A DNA stretch of 10,503 nucleotides from Peptococcaceae bacterium. Its GTDB lineage: Bacteria; Bacillota; Desulfitobacteriia; Desulfitobacteriales; Syntrophobotulaceae. The notes beneath the pieces were generated by a model. The model worked only from the letters and a program-made list of their open reading frames with translations, was not told the origin of the DNA and made no database searches. Every line of letters starts with the position of its first letter. Position 1 is the stretch's first letter. The stretch spans positions 1 to 10,503 of the forward strand of contig JAAYII010000006.1 of NCBI GenBank assembly GCA_012523535.1. The letters are read 5' to 3'. This document shows, piece after piece, positions 1-6,093 of the stretch. Position numbers and translations under genes: made by a program.

Positions 1-2933
1 CCGAAACGCTGGCCGCCGAATTGGGCTTTACCGCCCAAAGGCTGCTGAGTGACGAGGGAATAAGGTCCGGTCGAACGAGCATGGATTTTATCATCAACCA
101 AGTGATGAAGTTTAAGCATGTACATATAACCTACTGTAATTTCGTTATCAAACGGTTCGCCGGTTCTACCATCGTAAAGAATAGATTTACCGCTCTTAGG
201 AAGCCCTGCTTTCTCCAGTGTTTCAAAAATATCCTCTTCACGGGCTCCGTCAAATACGGGGGTGGCAATATACATATCCAAAGCTTTAGCCGCCCAGCCA
301 AGATGGGTCTCCAATACCTGCCCGATATTCATACGGGAAGGTACACCCAACGGGTTGAGCACGATCTCAATGGGGGTTCCGTCCGGCATAAAAGGCATAT
401 CCTCCTGCCTCATAATTCTGGAAATAACCCCTTTATTGCCGTGCCTACCGGCCATTTTGTCCCCAACGGAAATTTTACGTTTTTGAGCAATGTATACCCG
501 AACAAGCTGATTGACGCCGGGGGCCAATTCATCTCCGTTTTCCCTTTTAAATACTTTGACGTCAACAACTCTTCCCGCTTCCCCATGGGGCACCCTTAAG
601 GAAGTGTCTCTGACTTCTCTAGCTTTCTCGCCGAAAATCGCTCTTAAGAGGCGTTCCTCAGCGGTAAGTTCGGTTTCCCCTTTAGGTGTGACTTTGCCCA
701 CCAGGATATCCCCCGGCCTTACTTCAGCACCAATTCGAATGATCCCGCGTTCATCGAGATCTTTAAGTACGTCTTCCCCCACATTGGGAATATCCCTGGT
801 TATTTCTTCAGGACCCAGCTTGGTATCCCGGGCATCCGCCTCGTATTCTTCTATATGAATAGAAGTAAAATAATCATCCCTAACCAATTTTTCGCTAATC
901 AGAATAGCATCCTCGTAGTTGTAGCCTTCCCAGGGCATGAAAGCGACCAAAACGTTGCGCCCTAAAGCGAGCTCCCCATGATCGGTGGAAGGCCCGTCGG
1001 CAATAACCTGACCTGCTTCGATCCGTTCGCCTTTTCTGACTATCGGTTTTTGGTTGATACAAGTACCCTGGTTACTGCGCAGGAACTTGAGCAGTTTATA
1101 TTTCGTCGTTGTTTTATCATCATTTTGCACAACTATTTCCTCAGAAGTCACGCGCACCACTGTCCCGGCTTTTTGCGCCAAAACACAAACACCGGAATCA
1201 ACCGCCGCTTTATATTCCATGCCCGTACCAATATAAGGGGCATCGGTCTTCAGCAAAGGAACAGCCTGTCGCTGCATATTGGAACCCATAAGAGCCCTGT
1301 TGGCGTCGTCATGCTCCAAAAAGGGGATAAGAGCTGTGGCTATGGATACCATTTGCTTCGGCGAAACGTCCATATATTGAACGTTGGATGGAGGCACGAG
1401 AACAAAATCTTCCCCATGCCTAGCCTCAACTTTATCGCTTAAAAACTCTCCGTTTTCACCGAGAGGCGCGTTGGCCTGAGCGATAACATATTTTTCCTCT
1501 TCATCCGCAGTTAAATAATGAATTTCATCGGTTACTCTGCCGTCCTCCACTTTGCGGTAAGGAGCCTCGATAAAACCATATTCATTGATCCGGCCATAAG
1601 TACTGAGCGAGCCGATAAGTCCAATGTTAGGGCCTTCCGGAGTTTCTATCGGGCACATTCTGCCGTAGTGAGAATGGTGAACGTCACGTACTTCAAAGCC
1701 GGCCCTTTCCCTGCTCAATCCTCCCGGACCCAGAGCGCTTAGACGTCTTTTATGGGTCAGTTCGGCCAAAGGATTTGTTTGATCCATAAACTGCGACAGC
1801 TGGCTGCTACCGAAAAATTCTTTAATTGCAGCCACTACGGGCCGAATATTAATCAGAACTTGAGGCGTTATACCCTCAATATCCTGAATGGTCATCCTTT
1901 CCCGGACCACTCTTTCCATACGGGAGAGCCCTATCCTAAATTGGTTCTGCAAAAGCTCACCCACAGAGCGCAAGCGTCTGTTGCCCAAGTGGTCTATATC
2001 ATCGACAGTGCCTTGGCCATCAATAATCTTTAGCAAGTGAGAAATGGAAGCAATTATGTCCTCCGTGGTCAAATGTCTTACCGTCATAGGGATATCCAGA
2101 TTCAATTTTTTATTGAGTTTATATCTACCCACTTTTGCCAAATCGTAACGTTTGGAATCGAAAAACAGGGACTCCAATAGAGCCTTGGCGCTTTCCACTG
2201 TGGGAGGTTCACCCGGGCGAAGCCGTTTATAGATTTCAACCAAAGCTTCCTCTGTGGACTCAGTGTTATCTCTCTCCAAAGTAATTCTTATATATTCGTT
2301 ATCATCAAAAGCTTGCAAAATCCGCGCATTGGTCGAATAACCCAAAGCCCTTATGAGGACGGTTACGGGCAGTTTGCGTGTCCGGTCCACACGGACAAAG
2401 ATGTTGTCATTAATGTCGGTTTCAAATTCCAGCCAAGCACCCCGATTGGGAATAATAGTCGCTCCATAAATCTTTTTACCGCTGGCATCAATACTGTCCG
2501 AGTAATACACACCGGGGGACCGTACCAGCTGGCTGACAATAACACGTTCCGCACCATTGATGATAAAGGTGCCTTTATCCGTCATAAGAGGGAAATCACC
2601 CATAAATACTTCCTGTTCTTTGACTTCTCCCGTTTCTTTATTGATCAACCGCACTTTCACTCTTAAAGGGGCTGCATAGGTGACATCCCGCTCTTTACAT
2701 TCTTCAACATCATATTTAGGTTCACCCAAACTATAATCTATGAATTCCAGAATCAAATTTCCCGTAAAATCCTGGATAGGAGAGATGTCTTCAAATATCT
2801 CTTTCAAACCTTCATCCAGAAACCATTGATATGAATTCTGCTGGATTTCAATCAGATTAGGCATATCCAAAACTTCGCGGAGCCTGGCATAGCTCCATCG
2901 CACCCTATTTCCGACTTTAATTGGATAAACCAT
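1..2933 (-). CDS. rpoB: DNA-directed RNA polymerase beta subunit (5' part, truncated by the window edge)
   Basis: RpoB forms one jaw of core RNA polymerase and carries part of the active centre and the rifampicin pocket. The frame is open from ATG at 2933 to the window edge, giving 977 complete codons; Gram-positive RpoB is usually about 1150-1200 residues, so the last ~170-200 are outside. The start is supported by GAGAGGG nine bases upstream and by the typical N-terminus MVYPIKVGNRVRWSYARL. The rifampicin region reads LSQFMDQTNP (from residue 379), then THKRRLSALGPGG, so the residues matching E. coli D516, H526 and S531 (D384, H394, S399) are wild type. The active-centre segment GDKMAGRHGNKGVIS lies near residues 820-835 with both lysines. 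rpoC presumably follows outside. The gene has its own promoters and long leader and is separated from rplL by two other reading frames. Confidence 0.98.
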   Translation of the reverse strand, partial: MVYPIKVGNRVRWSYARLREVLDMPNLIEIQQNSYQWFLDEGLKEIFEDISPIQDFTGNLILEFIDYSLGEPKYDVEECKERDVTYAAPLRVKVRLINKETGEVKEQEVFMGDFPLMTDKGTFIINGAERVIVSQLVRSPGVYYSDSIDASGKKIYGATIIPNRGAWLEFETDINDNIFVRVDRTRKLPVTVLIRALGYSTNARILQAFDDNEYIRITLERDNTESTEEALVEIYKRLRPGEPPTVESAKALLESLFFDSKRYDLAKVGRYKLNKKLNLDIPMTVRHLTTEDIIASISHLLKIIDGQGTVDDIDHLGNRRLRSVGELLQNQFRIGLSRMERVVRERMTIQDIEGITPQVLINIRPVVAAIKEFFGSSQLSQFMDQTNPLAELTHKRRLSALGPGGLSRERAGFEVRDVHHSHYGRMCPIETPEGPNIGLIGSLSTYGRINEYGFIEAPYRKVEDGRVTDEIHYLTADEEEKYVIAQANAPLGENGEFLSDKVEARHGEDFVLVPPSNVQYMDVSPKQMVSIATALIPFLEHDDANRALMGSNMQRQAVPLLKTDAPYIGTGMEYKAAVDSGVCVLAQKAGTVVRVTSEEIVVQNDDKTTTKYKLLKFLRSNQGTCINQKPIVRKGERIEAGQVIADGPSTDHGELALGRNVLVAFMPWEGYNYEDAILISEKLVRDDYFTSIHIEEYEADARDTKLGPEEITRDIPNVGEDVLKDLDERGIIRIGAEVRPGDILVGKVTPKGETELTAEERLLRAIFGEKAREVRDTSLRVPHGEAGRVVDVKVFKRENGDELAPGVNQLVRVYIAQKRKISVGDKMAGRHGNKGVISRIMRQEDMPFMPDGTPIEIVLNPLGVPSRMNIGQVLETHLGWAAKALDMYIATPVFDGAREEDIFETLEKAGLPKSGKSILYDGRTGEPFDNEITVGYMYMLKLHHLVDDKIHARSTGPYSLVTQQPLGGKAQFGGQRF

Positions 2934-3292
2934 TTTGCTTCACCCTCTCAGTGTATTTTCCGCAGACCTACTTTAATCCGACTTAAGCAATATATAAATT
3001 CTATATTGATTTACTGAGTAAATATAATTAAACAAATAATTGCTATGTATCTAAAATGAAGTATAATATAAATAACAATTACAATAATCAGTTAAGATAA
3101 CCGGCTTAGTTGGGAACCGGCTGCTTTTCAAGAGAGCGGAAAACATATTGCAATAAACAATGAAAAGCAAGGCCCTATAGTAAAGAAACCTCGCTCTACA
3201 TTATGGAGCTATCTCACATGCGATGAAAATACATCCACACTATTATCTCCCTACATTATTGCTTTTTAACAGGCTTGCGCCTACAGTGACAG
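2934..3292 (-). promoter_or_regulatory. Long structured rpoB 5' leader (about 360 nt)
   Basis: This is the untranslated stretch between the probable transcription start near 3292 and the rpoB ATG; it holds no long reading frame. Visible RNA elements in transcript order are: a GUAGGC-GCAA-GCCUGU hairpin with a GNRA loop (3284-3269); an imperfect extended stem-loop (about 3252-3204) with GAUG/CAUC at its tip, which contains a possible 8-codon peptide; AGAGCG (3197-3192), able to pair with CGCUCU (3138-3133); UGCUUUUCA (3169-3161), perfectly complementary to UGAAAAGCA (3130-3122); and a CCGGUU/AGCCGG hairpin (3120-3101). The last ~160 bases before the ribosome binding site are very AT-rich. Pairings were found by eye and no known riboswitch class was recognised. 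The function, presumably control of rpoB, is inferred from position only. Confidence 0.55.
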
Positions 3293-3298
3293 TTATTA

Positions 3299-3327
3299 AT
3301 CTTACCAAAGGTTCCAGCCATTGTCAA
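3299..3327 (-). promoter_or_regulatory. Main rpoB promoter (sigma-A type)
   Basis: On the minus strand a perfect TTGACA (3327-3322) is followed after exactly 17 bases by TAAGAT (3304-3299), matching 4 of 6 -10 positions. Transcription would start around 3292, giving rpoB a leader of about 360 bases. It lies downstream of the probable terminator of the racemase gene, as expected for an independent rpoB promoter. Confidence 0.75.
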
Positions 3328-3373
3328 GAAAAATCGTGAGAAAATAATTAATAATTATGCCATTATACCACAG

Positions 3374-3402
3374 ATTATACCATTATTATAAGTCGGAATC
3401 AA
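3374..3402 (-). promoter_or_regulatory. Second, upstream promoter for rpoB
   Basis: On the minus strand TTGATT (3402-3397) is followed after 17 bases by a perfect TATAAT (3379-3374). It lies about 75 bases upstream of the main promoter. The -35 matches 4 of 6 positions. The region is very AT-rich, so chance matches are likelier than for the TTGACA promoter. Confidence 0.5.
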
Positions 3403-3426
3403 AAAAATTATCTTTATTATAAACAG

Positions 3427-3464
3427 GACCGCCATCCCGAATAAATATAAGAGGGACAGCGGTC
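3427..3464 (-). terminator. Probable terminator after the racemase-like gene
   Basis: An inverted repeat (gaccgccatccc / gggacagcggtc, 10 of 12 positions paired, two central mismatches, 14-base loop) starts 64 bases after the racemase stop codon. On the minus strand a run of seven T lies about 20 bases beyond the stem (3407-3401). That T-run is further away than in an ideal intrinsic terminator, so efficiency is uncertain. The rpoB promoters begin just after it. Confidence 0.5.
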
Positions 3465-3528
3465 ATTTTATTGGATTGATGAGAAGGCTGAACGTCACGC
3501 ACAGTGAAGACAGCCAAAAAATGCACCT

Positions 3529-4383
3529 TTAGACTACATCCCAAAACTTAAGCCCGGGGTTATCGGTCAATATTTTCCCTAATTGCAACACATGCTCAGA
3601 GGGTTGGGCAAATAAGAGTTTACGGCTGATCCAGGCGGATCCCCCCTTATTCAAAGCAACCAATGTTTCCGCCAGTTTTATCGCTTGGCCCAGAACATCG
3701 ACTATGGCCACCCCGTCGATCTCCGTTAGACCATTGGGATATTTTTTCTCAGCTCCCGGTGCAAGCCGGACAGTCGGGGACATTAGGGAACATCCGGGAA
3801 TAATCACTTCAGCTCCGGCAGCGATCAATTCCCGGGCCGTAGTTATAAAAGCTTCGATAGTTAAATTGGAATCCGTCAACCCATCCTGGGCACCGGTGTC
3901 GGCCCAATCCGCGATGGGCCGCATCCCGACACAGCGATCTTTCAGCCCGTATTTGACCAGATGTTCTTCTGTTTCAGGGATATTATAAGGAGAAATATGC
4001 ACAATACCGAACTTGTATCCCATAAGAGTAGCAAAAAGCATGCTGGATTCCCCAATGCCAATTACTGGAATGTTTAAGGCTTGACGCACTTCCCAAAGCA
4101 TCGGATCCCCGAAACAGTTTATAACCACGGCATCAAATCCTTCTTGTTCGGCATTGGCCGCTGCAAAATAAACCATTCTGGAGGCCAAATGATCCAGATA
4201 GCGATAAAAGGCCACATCAATCGGTCCCATGCCCCACTCGCAAAAGCGAAAGACAATTTCCGTATCCTTTTGCTTGGTCAAAGCCAAATTCTTCTTTAGC
4301 AACGGGACATAAGCATTTTTAACGAAACGTTCAAATTCGCCGCTTTCCGGTCCGCTGGGAATGTTGACAAACAAAACTTTCAT
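3529..4383 (-). CDS. Asp/Glu/hydantoin racemase superfamily protein
   Basis: The product is 284 aa and probably a cytosolic cofactor-independent racemase, isomerase or decarboxylase of the Asp/Glu/hydantoin racemase superfamily, which uses two cysteines as acid/base. Both are visible: Cys90 in VVINCFGDP, followed by ALNIPVIGIGESSM as in hydantoin racemase-like proteins, and Cys198 in AEVIIPGCSLM. The N-terminus MKVLFVNIPSG fits the first beta strand of the fold. I chose the ATG at 4383 because AAGGGGG sits nine bases upstream; an upstream TTG in frame (4422) would add 13 residues unlike the family. Its start overlaps the end of the preceding 106-codon frame by 53 bases. The substrate cannot be read from the sequence. 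The position between rplL and rpoB is unusual, since Bacillus has an rRNA methyltransferase-like gene there and many Clostridia have nothing. Confidence 0.85.
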   Translation of the reverse strand: MKVLFVNIPSGPESGEFERFVKNAYVPLLKKNLALTKQKDTEIVFRFCEWGMGPIDVAFYRYLDHLASRMVYFAAANAEQEGFDAVVINCFGDPMLWEVRQALNIPVIGIGESSMLFATLMGYKFGIVHISPYNIPETEEHLVKYGLKDRCVGMRPIADWADTGAQDGLTDSNLTIEAFITTARELIAAGAEVIIPGCSLMSPTVRLAPGAEKKYPNGLTEIDGVAIVDVLGQAIKLAETLVALNKGGSAWISRKLLFAQPSEHVLQLGKILTDNPGLKFWDVV

Positions 4384-4651
4384 TAATAATAACCCCCTTA
4401 GGAAAATTATCATCCTTTTCAAACAATTTCGGTCTGGATAATAACCGCCTGGTTATAGTTTCATTGTTGGAGTCCGGATAGGTCATAATGGGGAAGATAG
4501 CATTGACTTCCATTTCTCTGGTGCGGCCGAAATTACGGATGAGAATAGCCCGGAAAAGAAGCCTAGAACGGACAGCGGCTTTATCCAATTCTTCTTTTAT
4601 CATTTTAATTCCTGTTGCCGCCTCAGACAATTGAGTTTCCATATCTGTCAA
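4331..4651 (-). CDS. Unrecognised small protein overlapping the racemase-like gene
   Basis: This is a 106-codon frame (97 or 98 codons if the ATG at 4642 rather than the TTG at 4651 is the start). I do not recognise the product. The first ~45 residues look like a charged amphipathic helix (LSEAATGIKMIKEELDKA), followed by RNFGRTREMEVNAIFPIMTY. No cysteine motif, signal peptide or membrane segment is seen. Support for a real gene is that the middle (about 4490-4620) is much richer in G+C than the AT-rich flanks, and that it sits directly before the racemase gene. Against it are the weak upstream ribosome binding site (AAAGAT at most) and the 53-base out-of-frame overlap, whose last codons look non-conserved. 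It could be a small regulator or partner of the racemase-like enzyme, or the remnant of a longer gene. Confidence 0.4.
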   Translation of the reverse strand: MTDMETQLSEAATGIKMIKEELDKAAVRSRLLFRAILIRNFGRTREMEVNAIFPIMTYPDSNNETITRRLLSRPKLFEKDDNFPKGVIINESFVCQHSQRTGKRRI

Positions 4652-4784
4652 ATCTTTATATTTTTTTATTTTTATAACTATTCTTAATATCTCAATTAAT
4701 AAGTTAACAAAAATCTAAACAGATACCTTCGTAGAAGACGATGAAAACAGTTGGCTTTTCTTATTGAATATTACTAAAAACAGA

Positions 4785-4818
4785 AAAGGGGGCATACCTC
4801 AAAAGGTATGCCCCCTTT
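4785..4818 (-). terminator. Strong terminator after rplL
   Basis: A perfect 14-base-pair stem (aaagggggcatacc / ggtatgcccccttt) with a six-base loop lies 58 bases after the rplL stop codon. On the minus strand it is followed by TCTGTTTTTAG, a modest T-run. It should end, or strongly reduce, transcription of the rpmG-rplL operon before the racemase and rpoB genes. On the plus strand the flank ends in seven T (4831-4837), so it may also act on antisense transcripts. Confidence 0.85.
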
Positions 4819-4856
4819 CCGGATCGCCGGTTTTTTTACACCCTGTAATATCAGGG
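4819..4856 (-). other. Two small hairpins in the rplL 3' untranslated region
   Basis: Between the rplL stop and the main terminator stem, the minus-strand transcript can form CCCUG-AUAUUA-CAGGG (4856-4841) and then CCGG-CGAU-CCGG (4830-4819), separated by a run of A. Together with the long stem this makes three consecutive hairpins in about 70 bases. Read on the plus strand, the ccgg hairpin is followed by seven T and so resembles a terminator in that direction. Confidence 0.45.
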
Positions 4857-4875
4857 AATGATATTCATTTTAATG

Positions 4876-5259
4876 TTATTTAATTTCTACGCTGGCACCG
4901 GCTTCTTCAAGTTTAGCCTTAATAGCTTCAGCATCTTCTCTGGAAATTTTCTCTTTAACAGGTTTCGGAGCGCCATCAACGAGGTCCTTAGCTTCTTTCA
5001 AGCCAAGGCCGGTGATTTCGCGGACTATCTTAATAACATTGATTTTAGCTTGGCCTGCGCTGGTCAGGATTACATCAAATTCTGTTTGCTCTTCAGCGGC
5101 AGGAGCTGCGGCACCGCCGGCAGCGGCAGGAGCGGCCACAACTGCAGCGGGAGCGGCAGCACTTACTCCGAATTCTTCTTCAAAAGCTTTTACGAGCTCA
5201 GCGAGCTCAAGAACAGTCATACCTTTAACGGTTTCTATAATTTCAGCAATTTTGGACAT
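4876..5259 (-). CDS. rplL: Ribosomal protein L7/L12 (bL12)
   Basis: This 127-aa protein is the multi-copy ribosomal stalk protein that recruits and activates the translational GTPases. The N-terminal dimerisation helices (about 1-32) are followed by a flexible Ala/Gly/Pro hinge (about 33-57) and the globular C-terminal domain (58-127), with the conserved KINVIKIVREITGLGLKEAK segment. The length is normal. ATG at 5259 has a very strong AAGGAGGAT seven bases upstream, fitting the need to make several copies per L10. The gap of 83 bases from rplJ contains no promoter that I can support, so the two are probably co-transcribed under the L10 leader. It is followed by a strong terminator. Confidence 0.98.
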   Translation of the reverse strand: MSKIAEIIETVKGMTVLELAELVKAFEEEFGVSAAAPAAVVAAPAAAGGAAAPAAEEQTEFDVILTSAGQAKINVIKIVREITGLGLKEAKDLVDGAPKPVKEKISREDAEAIKAKLEEAGASVEIK

Positions 5260-5342
5260 TATAGGTATCCTCCTTATTTTTTTGGTTTATTAGATGGTGG
5301 CTCTCGTCTCGAACCTTATACTATGAACTGAGCCTGAGTAAG

Positions 5343-5867
5343 TTAAGCCTGAGCTTCCTTGAGCTTACGCACTTCTTCTAAAGCATAACCAAGTTTGCGA
5401 ATCGGGCCCTGCAAAACATTGACCAAACCCTGAAGCGGAGCCTGCAATCCTGCAAGTACCTGGGAGAGAAGGACTTCCCTCGAAGGAAGATTGGCCAGAT
5501 CTTTAACTCTTTCCGGGTCAATGATTTTCCCCTCAACAACCCCAGCTTTAATTTTCAGATCCTTGTTATTCTTGCTATATTCCGAAAGGATTTTGGCCGG
5601 GGTAACCGGGTCAGCTGAAAAGGCAATAGCTGTAGGACCTTCCAAAAACTGATCAAGTCCCTGCAAACCGATTTCAGCAGCGGCTCTGCGTACCATGGTG
5701 TTTTTCAGGACTTTGTACTCCACACCGGCTTCACGCAGTTCCTTTCTGAGACTTGTGACCTGAGAAACAGTTAGACCTCTATAATCGGCAAGTATGACTC
5801 CATTGGAGTTCTGAAACTTTTGTTTAATCTCCTCAACTATTTTTTGTTTCTCTTCTAAATTAGGCAT
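5343..5867 (-). CDS. rplJ: Ribosomal protein L10 (uL10)
   Basis: This 174-aa protein anchors the L7/L12 dimers to the large subunit and, as the L10(L12)4 complex, represses its own operon. The N-terminal rRNA-binding domain contains LADYRGLTVSQVTSLRKELR and KVLKNTMVRRA; the C-terminal helix (about 135-170) would carry the L12 dimers. The start is ATG at 5867, with AAGGGGGG seven bases upstream. An in-frame TTG six codons earlier lies inside the ribosome binding site region and is rejected. The 226 bases between rplA and this gene hold the L10 leader and its attenuator hairpin. Confidence 0.97.
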   Translation of the reverse strand: MPNLEEKQKIVEEIKQKFQNSNGVILADYRGLTVSQVTSLRKELREAGVEYKVLKNTMVRRAAAEIGLQGLDQFLEGPTAIAFSADPVTPAKILSEYSKNNKDLKIKAGVVEGKIIDPERVKDLANLPSREVLLSQVLAGLQAPLQGLVNVLQGPIRKLGYALEEVRKLKEAQA

Positions 5868-5935
5868 CGATGCACCCCCCTTCAACGATGCGATGTTGCT
5901 AGCCAGCAGTGTTGGAGACTAGGTTATAAAGTATA

Positions 5936-5963
5936 ATAACCTCCGCTAAGACACGGAGGTTAT
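5936..5963 (-). terminator. Attenuator hairpin of the L10 leader
   Basis: A perfect 10-base-pair stem, AUAACCUCCG / CGGAGGUUAU with an eight-base loop, lies about 70 bases before the rplJ start codon. It is followed on the minus strand by TATACTTTAT, which is U-rich but not a clean U-run. Its 5' arm (CCUCCG) can instead pair with CGGAGG at 5999-5994 in the L10-binding part of the leader, the arrangement expected of a regulated terminator. Confidence 0.6.
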
Positions 5964-5984
5964 AAATATTCGTCATTTTGACTT

Positions 5985-6058
5985 TATGGTTATCCTCCGC
6001 CTCGGCAGGAAATTAAGCATCAAAGCACCTGCTGTCTACAGCGGTTCAGGTTATTAAC
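5985..6058 (-). promoter_or_regulatory. L10 leader RNA (autoregulatory binding site for L10-L12)
   Basis: The minus-strand RNA between rplA and rplJ contains the strings CCGCUGUAGACAGCAGGUG and UUCCUGCCGAGG, which I recognise as the core of the Firmicutes L10 leader family. Helices seen are CCGC (6044-6041) with GCGG (6000-5997), GCUG/CAGC around UAGA, and GCAGG (6032-6028) with CCUGC (6009-6005). Binding of L10(L12)4 is known in Bacillus subtilis to favour premature termination ahead of rplJ. Here binding would stabilise the CCGC/GCGG helix and free the downstream hairpin at 5963-5936 to form. Confidence 0.87.
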
Positions 6059-6093
6059 TTTTATTTATCTCAACCTTGAACAGTGTCTATAAC

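Noticed and set aside
21..2666. Several plus-strand reading frames of 60-190 codons across the rpoB region
   Set aside because: They are antisense to a clearly conserved rpoB frame, have no family resemblance, and lack ribosome binding sites; they are shadows.
3362..3367. Another perfect TATAAT on the minus strand between the two rpoB promoters
   Set aside because: The hexamer 17 bases upstream is TATAAT rather than a -35 sequence; the match is easily explained by the AT-rich DNA.
3490..3510. gtcacgcacagtgaag on the plus strand resembles the start of a cyclic-di-GMP-I riboswitch
   Set aside because: The rest of the motif (the CCGG-containing second helix and its partner) is missing downstream, and there is no plus-strand gene for it to control.
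4384..4422. N-terminal extension of the racemase-like protein from a TTG codon at 4422
   Set aside because: The ATG at 4383 has a strong, well-spaced ribosome binding site and gives the usual family N-terminus; the extension covers that binding site.
5301..5317. Small GGUUC/GAGCC hairpin between rplJ and rplL
   Set aside because: Only five pairs including a wobble, with no T-run; too weak to claim a role in L12 stoichiometry.
4858..5331. Plus-strand 157-codon frame with Gly/Ser-rich sequence opposite rplL
   Set aside because: It is the mirror of the Ala/Gly/Pro hinge of L7/L12 and its composition follows from that.
6062..6089. Possible rplJ promoter TAGACA-16-TAAATA just upstream of the L10 leader
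   Set aside because: The -10 matches only 3 of 6 positions and the spacing is short; the leader can be transcribed from the rpmG promoter. Kept only as a weak possibility.
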